DNA from: Venturia oleaginea | Lineage: Eukaryota; Ascomycota; Dothideomycetes; Venturiales; Venturiaceae | Reading direction: 5' to 3' | DNA length: 64,000 nucleotides | NCBI GenBank assembly: GCA_013176395.1 | Contig: JABMLP010000025.1 | Location: 614,215-678,214, forward strand | Part shown: piece by piece, positions 54,939 through 64,000 of the stretch | Layout: each line of letters starts with the position of its first letter | Position numbering within the stretch: position 1 is the first letter of the stretch | Notes under the pieces: generated by a model | Database searches by the model: none | The model's input: the letters and a program-made list of their open reading frames with translations, nothing else | What the model was told of the DNA's origin: nothing | Translations under genes and position numbers: made by a program

Positions 54939-55271
54939 TGTTAAGGGATGGAATCCTTCTCTCTAGCTTATCCATGACTGGATTTCCAATTGTTCTCTTG
55001 TTATTCTGCAAGCTGTCATGTTCTATTTTGCAAGCTGTCATGTTCTATTTTGCAAGCTGTCATGTTCTATTTCGCAAGCTGCCATGTTCTATTTTGCAAG
55101 CTGTCACGTTTCCATTTAAAGATACTTTCTAGAAGGATCTATTGTAAGAGGAGGATTATATATACTAGCTATCCTTCCTGTACTTACACTTTCTTCTCTG
55201 TACTTAGATACTTTGAAATACAAGCAGTCTTCTCTCACTTGCGAAACACCTTTGAGGGTTGAACTCTTACA
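54939..55271 (+). repeat. LTR4 (5' LTR of A2)
   Basis: 333 bp; five copies of the 22-bp repeat (one more than LTR1), otherwise close to LTR1, including CTGTACTTACAC and ACTTTGAAAT. One difference: TATACTAGC for TATACGAGC. Confidence 0.9.
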
Positions 55272-55272
55272 T

Positions 55273-55283
55273 TATCTAAGTAC
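55273..55283 (+). other. Putative self-priming primer-binding site of A2
   Basis: TATCTAAGTAC, again complementary to GTACTTAGATA at 55200-55210 in LTR4, same spacing as in A1. Confidence 0.65.
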
Positions 55284-55922
55284 CTCAGTCTTACAAAGGA
55301 AGAAAGGCTCACAGAGAGCAAGCTCCAAAAAGGAATTTCAAGAAGAGGACACTTGTCCTAATCCAAGAAGCGAGGGCCAACCTCAAGGGCCAAACAGAAA
55401 GGAATTTCAAGAAGAGGACACTTGTCCTAACTCAAGAAGCAAGGGCCAACCTCAAAGGCCAACTTCAAGGGCCAAACAAAAAGGGAATTCAAGAGAATTC
55501 AAGCTGAGATTTTCTAGAAGGTGCTAGAATCTCCAAGAAGCAAGGGCCAACCGAAAGGGCCAATCCAAAAAGGGAATTCAAGAGAATTCAAACTGAGATT
55601 TTCTAGAACGTGCTAGAATCTCCAAGAAGCAAGGGCAGGTCATCCTAAGACAGCGTAGTCTTAGGAGTTGAAGCTGTAATAAGCTGAGGAAAGAAAGAGC
55701 TAGGGAGAGAGATTTAATACACTTGGCCTTCACAGTCCCTGGGAGCTCTGTCCTTAGTAATAAGGATTGCAGAGCGGACTATAGTGTAAAAAATCCTTCT
55801 GGGATTCTATAGTCACCTTCCTATACTAATAGGCATTGACTCTATACTGCCTAGCAAATCTCTAGAGTAGAGCCTAGGAGTGTGTATAGTAGTGCTCTCT
55901 ATTATCTCTCATAGGTGAAAAT
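55284..55922 (+). repeat. Repeat-rich untranslated leader of A2
   Basis: As in A1, but one AGGGCCAACCTCA block shorter (55464-55480) and with a few base changes. No supported coding sequence. Confidence 0.75.
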
Positions 55923-56944
55923 ATGGAAGGAGAAGATCACGAACAAAGAGTTCCTCAAGAACCCCAAGCCCTACAAGAAGCTATGGCAGCATTACAACAT
56001 CAACTAGCCATTCAGAACGATGCTATTACGCGTATTCTTACAATCTTGCCTAACACTACTCGCTCTGAGAACGTAGTAGAAGGACAAGAGACTAAGAATT
56101 CACAAAAAGACAGAATACATAGGAAGAAAGCTGTACTTCCTAAGCTCCAAGAATTTGATGGCAAGCGTTCTGAATGGGCTCAGTGGTTTCAACAAGCAAG
56201 GATGAAGTTGGAGATAGACGCAGAATCTATAGGGGATAGTAGGAACCAATTTGCCTACATCTTCTCCTCTCTACGAGGCTCCGCAGCTCAGGCTACTCTG
56301 GCCTACGTAAAGACAGCTCCAGAGGAAGATAAAACGGGACAGAAATTGTTACAGTATATGGACAACTTCTATGGCGATCCAGTACAACAACAAAGAGCTA
56401 CTGTAAGCCTGTCCACAATCAAACAAAAGAGAAAGAACCCTTCTTCTCTTTTCTTCCCCGTTTTGAAACCACTCTTGCTAATGCTGGAGGAATGACTTGG
56501 CCTGACGCTGTTAAAATTGCATTTCTACACAAAGCAATAAATCAAGAGCTGCGAAACCAGAGAATAGGCCAATCTCAGAGTACCTCCTACCAGCAGTTTG
56601 TGTCCGATCTTTTGAATACAAGTATGCAAATCACTACAGCAAAGATGCTCTCTTCCTCAGAAGATAAGTTACGATTCAGAGATAAAGAGAAGTCTTTTAA
56701 AGATCTGAACGCTATGGACTGGGAGCCTACACGCGTAAACAAGTTAAAAATTTCGTCTAAAGCCTATGAATATAGGAAGGCAAATAACCTCTGCTTACGC
56801 TGTGGGAAGGCCGGCCATAGAATGAAAGACTGCTGGTTGGATACAGAGGTAGAAAGAGTCACGCAACTTGGTTCAAAAAGGGCCAAAGGAACCACTGAGG
56901 AGAATGAAGAAGTTGAAGAAGAGGACTACTCGGAAAAAGAGTAG
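55923..56944 (+). pseudogene. gag: gag of A2, frameshifted in an A run
   Basis: Starts at ATG 55923 (MEGEDHEQRVPQEPQ), the intact form of the A gag start. Near 56430 an A run is one base shorter than in A1, so the first frame ends at 56495 and the rest, including the CCHC knuckle (CLRCGKAGHRMKDC), continues in another frame to 56944. The single difference from A1 in this run suggests sequencing error or a very recent mutation. Confidence 0.82.
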
Positions 56945-59900
56945 CCTCTATCCAAAGTCGTGGATGGAGGCGTAGAGTAGATAGAGCAAAATTGTCAAAG
57001 GAGTCAATTGAGAGAGTAAATAGTATTTTGAATTCGAACAAAGACACTGATTCACACCGTTCTCGGATAGAAAAAGAATGGGAGCAGTTCAGACCCAAGA
57101 TGCTCTCCCGCCTTTTCTACACAAATACTATAGTGAACGATATATACTCTCTTAAAACTCTCCTTGATAATGGATCTAGCTGCTACGCATCAATAAACGA
57201 GGAGAAAGCTTCGCAGATGGACCTTGAAGTACTCCCTATTAGTCCGCGTACTATAGGTGGAGTTCTTAAGGAAGAAGGACAGACCCAAGTGACAAAAATT
57301 GCGAAGTTGAACCTAGATTTAGGGGACTTATATGCAACGCTTTTGCTTATATAGTCCCGGGACAATTTGAGGATCTTCTACTAGGCAGGCCTTTTCTCAA
57401 GGACACCAAAGCCGTTATCAATGAATCTAAAGGTACTCTTACCTTTGCAAACGGGATTAGCATTCGCGATGCTAAATTTGAAGACAAACTTGATATACAA
57501 CAAGTAGCGCCCGTAAGATTCCACCGCCTTGTCACTTCTACACTTGAGAAAATCAAAGACGCGTCTAGAGTATTTGCTGTTACTCTTCGAGATATTGATA
57601 TTGCCTTGAAGCCGAAAGTCCCTTTGACAACAGAGCAAATACTGGAATTGCTACCTAAGAGGTTTCATAAGTACGCTGCTGTCTTTGATCCTAAAAGGGC
57701 CGAGAGACTACCACCGCATCGCCCTGGGATTGATCACGAAATACACATAGAAGAAGGAAAACCACTTCCTTGGGGACCTCTATATGGTATGGGTCGAGAA
57801 CAACTCCTTGTTTTGCGAAGGACTCTTACAGAGCTACTAGATAAAGGCTTTATCCGAGAGAGTAAATCAGTTGCTGCGTCTCCAGTTCTCTTGTGAAGAA
57901 ACCAGGAGGGGGCTTACGCTTTTGCGTAGACTACCGAGCCTTAAACGCAATTACTCGAAAGGATAGGTACCCGCTACCGTTAGTAAAAGAGACTTTACTA
58001 ACCTTAGCTCGTGCTAAGTATCTTAGTAAGCTTGATGTAAATGCTGCCTTCCACAAGATTCGAATCGCAACGGGAGATGAGTTCAAAACTGCCTTTCGAA
58101 CTAGATATGGTCTATTTGAATGGCTAGTTACTCCCTTTGGCTTAACCGGTGCACCTGCGTCTTTTCAACGGTATATAAACTATATCCTTCGACGATACCT
58201 AGACGAGTTCTGCTCAGCTTATCTAGACGATATAGTAATATACTCTTCAAAGAACCTTAAAGACCATGAAGAAAAGACTGAAAAGATACTTCAAAGCTGC
58301 CTTAACGCTGGGTTATACCTTGATATTCGGAAGTGCGAGTTTAATACCAAACGAGTCAAGTATCTAGGCTTCGTTATAGATACTGAAACGGGCCTACACA
58401 TGGATCCGGAGAAGATCAAAGCAATTAAAGAATGGGAACGTCCTACTACTCTACGAGGAGTACGTGGCTTCCTAGGCTTTACAAACTTCTACCGTGACTT
58501 TGTAAAAGATAACTCAACAATAAGGGAGCCTCTGGTTCGCCTTACAAAGAAGAATACTCCATTTTTATGGGGAAAGGAGCAAGAAGAATCTTTTCAAAAA
58601 CTTAAGGCAGAGTTTTGCAAAGAACCTGTCCTGTCTGCACTTGATGAAGATAAGCCTACGCGAGTAGAACCTGATGCTTCAGGCTGGGCTTCCGGAGCAG
58701 TACTTAGTCAAAAAGATGAGCTAGGTAACTGGAAACCATGTGCTTTCTTCTCTACTAAGCACTTGCCAGCCGAATGCAATTATGATATCCACGACAAAGA
58801 ACTTATGGCTATAGTCAAAGCTCTAGTCCATTGGACTAGCGAGCTACTAAGCCTAAGTAAGCCATTCATTATCCTCACAGATCACAAGAACCTTGAGAAG
58901 TTTATGGTAAAAAGGGAACTAAATGAAAGGCAAATGAGATGGGCGCAGATACTAGCTAAGTTTAACTTCAAACTAGGCTATCGCCCAGGCTCTGAATCTG
59001 TAGTTCCAGACGCCTTAACTCGAAGGGATCAAGATCTCCCAAAGGATATTCAAGACCCAAGAATCGTTGAAAGAACTAGAACGTTATTACCTCCAAAGCT
59101 TTGGATTAACGTTCTAGAGGATAAGACTCCTGCAAGAGAAGAAGCTGCCCAAGAAAATGCTCAAGAAGTAGACAAAGAACCTATCCCCTTTATACAAAAT
59201 CCCTTTCTCTCAGGTGATCTAAGGGATAGATGGGAAACTGCACTCGAAGGAGATCTAGACTACAGACGTATTTTCCAAAGCGTTCTAAAGCAAGATAGGC
59301 AGTTCCCATCTAAGCTAAAGGTTCCTACTTCTATAGGAGATTGTAAAGTCGAAAATAACCAGCTCTACTATAGAGACCGAATCTGGTTGCCCTCCTACGA
59401 GCCTCTCTTAACAGGAGTAATTCAAGAAATACACGATTCAGTCCTATCAGGGCATCCTGGACGAGAAGCTACTATTGCTATTCTCTCCAGACAGTTCTAC
59501 TGGCCGGGATTTGCTCAAGATATACGTCAGTTTATACGCAATTGTGACGTCTGCGGAAGAACTTCAGTCTGGCGAGACAAAAAGAAAGGTTTACTTAAAC
59601 CTCTTCCTGTCCCTAGCCGTATCTGGCAAGATATTTCAGTAGACTTCATAGTCGAATTACCAGAGAGCCAAAGATGCACAAGACTCTGCGTTATTACTGA
59701 CCGCTTGGGTAAAGGAACTATCCTGTTCCCAGTGCCTAAAGAACAGTTTGGAGCTGAAGGATTTGCAAAACTATTTATGCAGAACTACGTAAGATTACAC
59801 TGGCTTCCTAGATCTCTAGTCTCAGATAGGGACACGCAATTTGTTAATGCTTTCTGGAAAGAAGTTTGTCACCTTCTTAAGATAGAGAGAAGACTCTCTA

Positions 59901-60776
59901 CAGCGTATCACCCTGAGACTGATGGATCTACGGAAAGAAGAAATCAAGAAGTTGAAGCCTATCTACGTAAGTTCTGTACATTTAGTCAGAACGACTGGGT
60001 CGAGCTCCTGCCTATTGCTCAAATATGCCTCGATAATAGACCAAACCAAGCTACGGGCCTATCGCCTTCTTCTTAACCCACGGTTATAACATTGAGCATA
60101 TAGGAACTGTTGAAGCTCCCCAGGAAACCCCTAAGAATCCAAAAGAAAAAGCACAAGATCTTGTAGCAAAATTGAAGGACGCACAAGAATGGGCAGAAAC
60201 GTCAATGGTATCAGCTCAGCAACAGCAAGAATACTACTCTAATAGAGATCGTGCTCCGGCTGACTCTTTTAAAGTGGGAGACAAAGTCTGGCTCAACCTA
60301 AAGAACGTAAAAACCCTACGTCCTTGTAAGAAACTAGACTGGATTCATGGGAAGTATACAGTTACACGAGTTATCAACTCAATGTCTTACGAGCTTGATA
60401 CACCCAGAGGAATCCACAACCGATTTCATACGTCTTTACTTAGGAGAGCTGGCACAGATCCCCTACCTTCACAAATACAAGATAATACACAGCCGCCTCC
60501 TATAGTAACTGAACAAGGAGACGAGGAATACGGTATCGAGGCTATTCTAGCCGCAAGATGGCGCCGGCGAGGTCGACAACAAACACGAGAAGTCTTAGTT
60601 AAGTGGGTAGGCTACGTTGATCCTACGTGGGAACCCCTTAGCGAACTCCAACAAACTACAGCTCTGGACGCTTTTGAAAGTGCCTACGGCAACGTTCTTG
60701 AAAACGACGGACCTATACTACGCCCTCAGAGACTACGCTCACATCGATCTACAAGAGAGGGGGGAGGGGATAATGT
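56945..60776 (+). pseudogene. pol: pol of A2 with chromodomain, three single-base deletions
   Basis: Protease-RT-RNase H-integrase-chromodomain as in A1. Relative to A1, single bases are missing at about 57327 (G run), 57890 (T run) and 60068 (T run), splitting the coding sequence into four pieces; the pieces read 56992-57354, about 57355-57892 (ATG-less), 57893-60076 and about 60077-60801. The integrase core retains all three acidic residues (SVDFIV, SDRDTQF, DGSTERRNQ), and the chromodomain joins the upstream linker in frame because the extra C of A1 is absent. Confidence 0.85.
60754..60770 (+). other. Polypurine tract of A2
   Basis: AGAGAGGGGGGAGGGGA just before LTR5; one G shorter than in A1. 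Confidence 0.8.
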
Positions 60777-61079
60777 TAAGGGATGGAATCCTTCTCTCTA
60801 GCTTATCCATGACTGGATTTCCAATTGTTCTCTTGTTATTCTGCAAGCTGTCATGTTCTATTTTGCAAGCTGTCATGTTCTATTTCGCAAGCTGCCATGT
60901 TCTATTTCGCAAGCTGTCACGTTTCCATTTAAAGATACTTTCTAGAAGGATCTATTGTAAGAGGAGGATTATTTATACGAGCTATCCTTCCTGTATTACA
61001 CTTTCTTCTCTGTACTTAGATACTTGAAATACAAGCAGTCTCTCACTTGCGAAACACCTTTGAGGGTTGAACTCTTACA
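60774..61079 (+). repeat. LTR5 (3' LTR of A2, shared with second A' fragment)
   Basis: 306 bp, four 22-bp repeats. Resembles LTR2 (TTCGCAAG in the last repeat) but has several single-base deletions (TGTATTACAC, ACTTGAAAT, CAGTCTCTC). Confidence 0.88.
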
Positions 61080-61632
61080 CCTGTAGAGTCAAGGTCCTAA
61101 AGAGGACACCCAAGCCATTTTCAGTACTCTCAGGACGAGCCTGCAGAGTCAAGGTCCTAAAGAGGACACCCCAGCCATTTCAGTACTCTCAGAAAGAGCC
61201 TGTAGAGTCAAGGTCCTAAAGAGGACACCTAACCCAAGAAGCAAGGGCCAACCTCAAGGGCCAAACAAAAAGGAATTTCAAGAAGAGAACACTTGTCCTA
61301 ACCCAAGAAGCAAGGGCCAACCTCAAAGACCAACCTCAAGAGCCAACCTCAAGGGCCAAACAAAAAGGGAATTCAAGAGAATTCAAGCTGAGATTTTCTA
61401 GAAGGTGCTAGAATCTCCAAGAAGCAAGGGCCAACTATAAGGGCTAATCCACAGTAAATTCTCGCAAAATTTACAAAGAGGAAATCAGAGGTCATCCTAA
61501 GACAGCGTAGTCTTAGGAGTTGAAGCTGTAATAAGCTGAGGAAAGAAAGAGTTAGGAAGAGAGATTCAATACCCTTGACCTTCATAGTCCCTAGGAGCTC
61601 CGTCCTTAGTAATAAGGGTTGCAGAGCAGACT
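61080..61632 (+). mobile_element. Second copy of the A' leader fragment
   Basis: Virtually identical to 50618-51170, with the same three tandem units and the same break into element B after GCAGAGCAGACT. Confidence 0.8.
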
Positions 61633-64000
61633 GTCAAGGATGAAATCAGTCGGAAGGTCTTAAGGGATGGAATCCTTCTCTCTAGCTTATCCATGACTGG
61701 ATTTCCAATTGTTCTTTGTTATTCTGCAAGCTGTCATGTTCTATTTCGCAAGCTGCCATGTTCTATTTTGCAAGCTGTCACGTTTCCATTTAAAGATACT
61801 TTCTAGAAGGATCTATTGTAAGAGGAGGATTATATATACGAGCTATCCTTCCTGTATTTACACTTTCTTCTCTGTACTTAGATACTTTGAAATACAAGCA
61901 GTCTTCTCTCACTTGCGAAACACCTTTGAGGGTTGAACTCTTACAGAAGGAAACTCAGCCTCAGAGCCTGTACTCGATGATTGGAACGTCAATCAAGATT
62001 GATAACCGCCTATTCGAAAGAAAACTTCAGAGGAAGGGAGTTAGTTCTTATCGAGGACATGGAAACAACAGTCGTGCGAATATAGGTGTTTGAGTTGATT
62101 CATACGAACCGCAGCCAATGGAGCTCGACAAGATTCAGAGCGCTCCACGTGGATCCAAGAAAGGTACAGGTCAGAAAGCCCAAAAGAACAACACTGGACG
62201 TTTCACGAATCAGGGACAACGATTCGGAAACTCACCCATGGGCTCAGAACACCTCAAGGCTTTACAATCCGATGCGTCAGTACCGCCAATCCACAACATA
62301 CTGAGCTGGACGGCTTGTTATGAGGACGACTGCAAAGTACACCTATCCGAGAAGCAGAGCTCCGAATACTACCCTCGGGATAGAGGAGGTTACCAAGGTA
62401 ACGGCAATGTCAAAGGACATCTCGCTATGATGAGTTCGTCATCTAGCTCACCCGGTCTTTATGGCACTCAGTTGGTATTGCCAAAAGCAGAGTATGGCAC
62501 AAACCAATTCGGGGTTGGGAATACAATGGCTGCTGTCAAAGTTATCAGCAGATACCCAAGCATGAGAAAGAATCCGGAACACGATCTTCACTGGATGATT
62601 CCATCGAACTGGTACAAAGTCAAAGAATGCCCACTGTGGGAGCACAAGTCCGAGGAAGACCCAGGAGAACCAGATTGGGAATTCCACTGGGTTCACGAAA
62701 AGGAAGTCAACAATACGACCCTCAGGAAGATGATGAAAATCCCAAACATCAGTACAAGATGTACAGCACGTCCACCACAGACACTCATCTATGAATTGCT
62801 GCGAGTATGAGGAATGCGATTTACCTCAGCACCAGGAAATGAAAGATCTTGGAGAAATACTCCAAGAGTTGCCAGCCATTTCCGGGAGTTGGTCTACACC
62901 AAACGAAAACGAATCTCTACAGTCTATGTCGGGCGACGACAGTGAGTCTACAGTAGAAGACAACTCCAACGAAGGAGAATCGAAGGAAGATCTAGAGTTT
63001 ATGACCTTCCGGCTCTCACGTTGACACGAGACGTTGAACGAGCAATTGATCAGGACGATTCTCAGTGCAAAGACGTCTATCCAAATGCATGCCTTGACTT
63101 CACCTGCCCATACCATCCGAATGGGGCAAGAACCTTCGACACCTTGTCCGACGATTGGACATCGCAGTCAAAACAAAGCAAGCACGCAAATGGCATGAGA
63201 ATTCGGGAAACGAGGAGGATCAACAGTAGAGAGGCCCTGTTGAATCCTAATGAAGCGCCTCATTTTCTGAACAACCTTGGTACATCCAAGATGCTGGTCG
63301 AAGGAAAGATCGACGACGTACCAGCATGGGCCTTCATCGACACTGGTGCCGATAGGAATCTTCTAAGCGAGAAATTGGTCGACGAATGGAAAACTACCGT
63401 ACGTCGTCGAAACGGCATCCATATCCACTAACTATCGCTGATGGAAGACCTGTCAACTTCAATGGAGGCATGGTGATCTACGAACAGACATAATCTTGTG
63501 GATACAAGGGAGGAAGAACAGATTGTTCTAGACGTCACGAATATTGGAGACTCGGATTTGATCCTTGGTCTGCCGTGGCTTCGAACTCACAATCCGCATA
63601 TCGACTGGAGAACATTGACGCTCACGTTCCAGACCAACGATATCCGTGCAGGCTAGCATGCGCGCTAGAACACGGACAGCACAAAGACCTTTGCGGAAAA
63701 GGCCTACACACGTTGAAGTGGCATACTGCTATCGTCTCCAGACAGAGGAGGATAGGTCAGTGTTCCAAATTCCCCATGGGTACCAGGAATTTGCAGAAAC
63801 TTTTTAAAGGGGAATCGATCGAAGATTCTCTTCACCACACCAACCATGAGTATGAGATCGAGCTCAAGAATAATGAACAACCAAGAAGTTCAAGATCTAC
63901 CCATTGAGGAAAGATCAGCTTGAAAACCCTTCGTGATATATCGACGATTTCACGAAGAAGTTCATCCGGAGTCGAGTCACCCGCCGGATATTCAGTTTTC
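61633..64000 (+). mobile_element. Element B2, second copy of B, running off the window
   Basis: Copy of 51171 onward, including the nested solo LTR. Unlike B1 it is riddled with one-base length differences (about 17 between 62150 and the end), most in runs of the same base, so its gag-like, acidic and protease frames are fragmented (62118-62810, 62791-63024, 63021-63431, 63575-63907). Protease FIDTGADRNLLSE is still visible at about 63332. RT would continue beyond the window. Confidence 0.82.
61658..61945 (+). repeat. LTR6, solo LTR of family A inserted in B2
   Basis: 288 bp, three 22-bp repeats, TCTTAAGG start, flanked by GAAGG at 61653-61657 and 61946-61950. Same insertion as LTR3, duplicated with the block. 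Confidence 0.88.

Larger units (their letters stand above)
54939..61079 (+). mobile_element. Gypsy-type LTR retrotransposon A2, full length, near-identical to A1
   Basis: Same structure as A1 (LTR4 333 bp, leader, gag, pol with chromodomain, PPT, LTR5 306 bp). Its integrase keeps the catalytic Glu and its gag lacks the early TAG. Gag and pol are instead interrupted by four single-base deletions, in A, G and T runs. Flanks are GGAAT and CCTGT, with no target duplication. Confidence 0.92.

Overview
The window is nuclear DNA from a filamentous ascomycete (Pezizomycotina; the gene set would suit Leotiomycetes, but that rank is inference). Genes are compact and carry 47-64 nt introns with GT..AG borders and CTAAC/CTAAT-like branch sites. 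Several products belong to fungal-specific families: a VIB-1/XprG-type NDT80 regulator, a fused GH3-GNAT protein, F-box proteins and an LpqC-like feruloyl esterase. No rRNA gene, convincing tRNA or CRISPR array was found.

Bases 1-44400 are ordinary gene space. In order: the 3' part of a membrane protein; a secreted single-pass protein (-); an apparently intact Tc1/mariner-type transposon with 52-bp inverted repeats; a 184-bp MITE; a frameshifted zinc-ribbon/coiled-coil gene; a CAX-type Ca2+/H+ antiporter; an UNC93-like membrane protein; an atypical hexokinase; a VIB-1/XprG-like NDT80 factor (-); a GH3-GNAT fusion with one frameshift (-); a zinc alcohol dehydrogenase; a secreted CE1-type esterase (-); a cysteine-rich single-pass wall protein; a kelch protein (-); a methyltransferase; two head-to-head F-box genes; a small hypothetical protein; and a small secreted cysteine protein whose ATG appears to be split by an intron. 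Exon joins were worked out by reading splice sites and frame; all are predictions.

Bases 44475-64000 are a retrotransposon block. Unit 1 (44475-54938) holds a complete 6.1-kb chromodomain Gypsy element (A1), a fragment of a related leader (A'), a second Gypsy family (B1) carrying a solo LTR with a GAAGG target duplication, and an inverted B fragment. Unit 2 (54939 to the window end) repeats the same order at almost complete identity. LTR1 resembles LTR4, and LTR2 resembles LTR5, more than the two LTRs of one element resemble each other, so the whole block was copied after insertion. Element A carries an 11-nt sequence just after its 5' LTR that is exactly complementary to a stretch inside the LTR below a TATA box, the arrangement of Tf1/sushi self-priming elements. 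Its LTRs also carry 3 to 5 copies of a 22-bp tandem repeat.

Two cautions apply. Single-base length differences in homopolymers pile up in unit 2, above all in the last kilobase, and look like sequencing error. The linkage of an XprF-like hexokinase with an XprG-like regulator is an observation; its meaning is a hypothesis. No clearly new multi-gene system was recognised.
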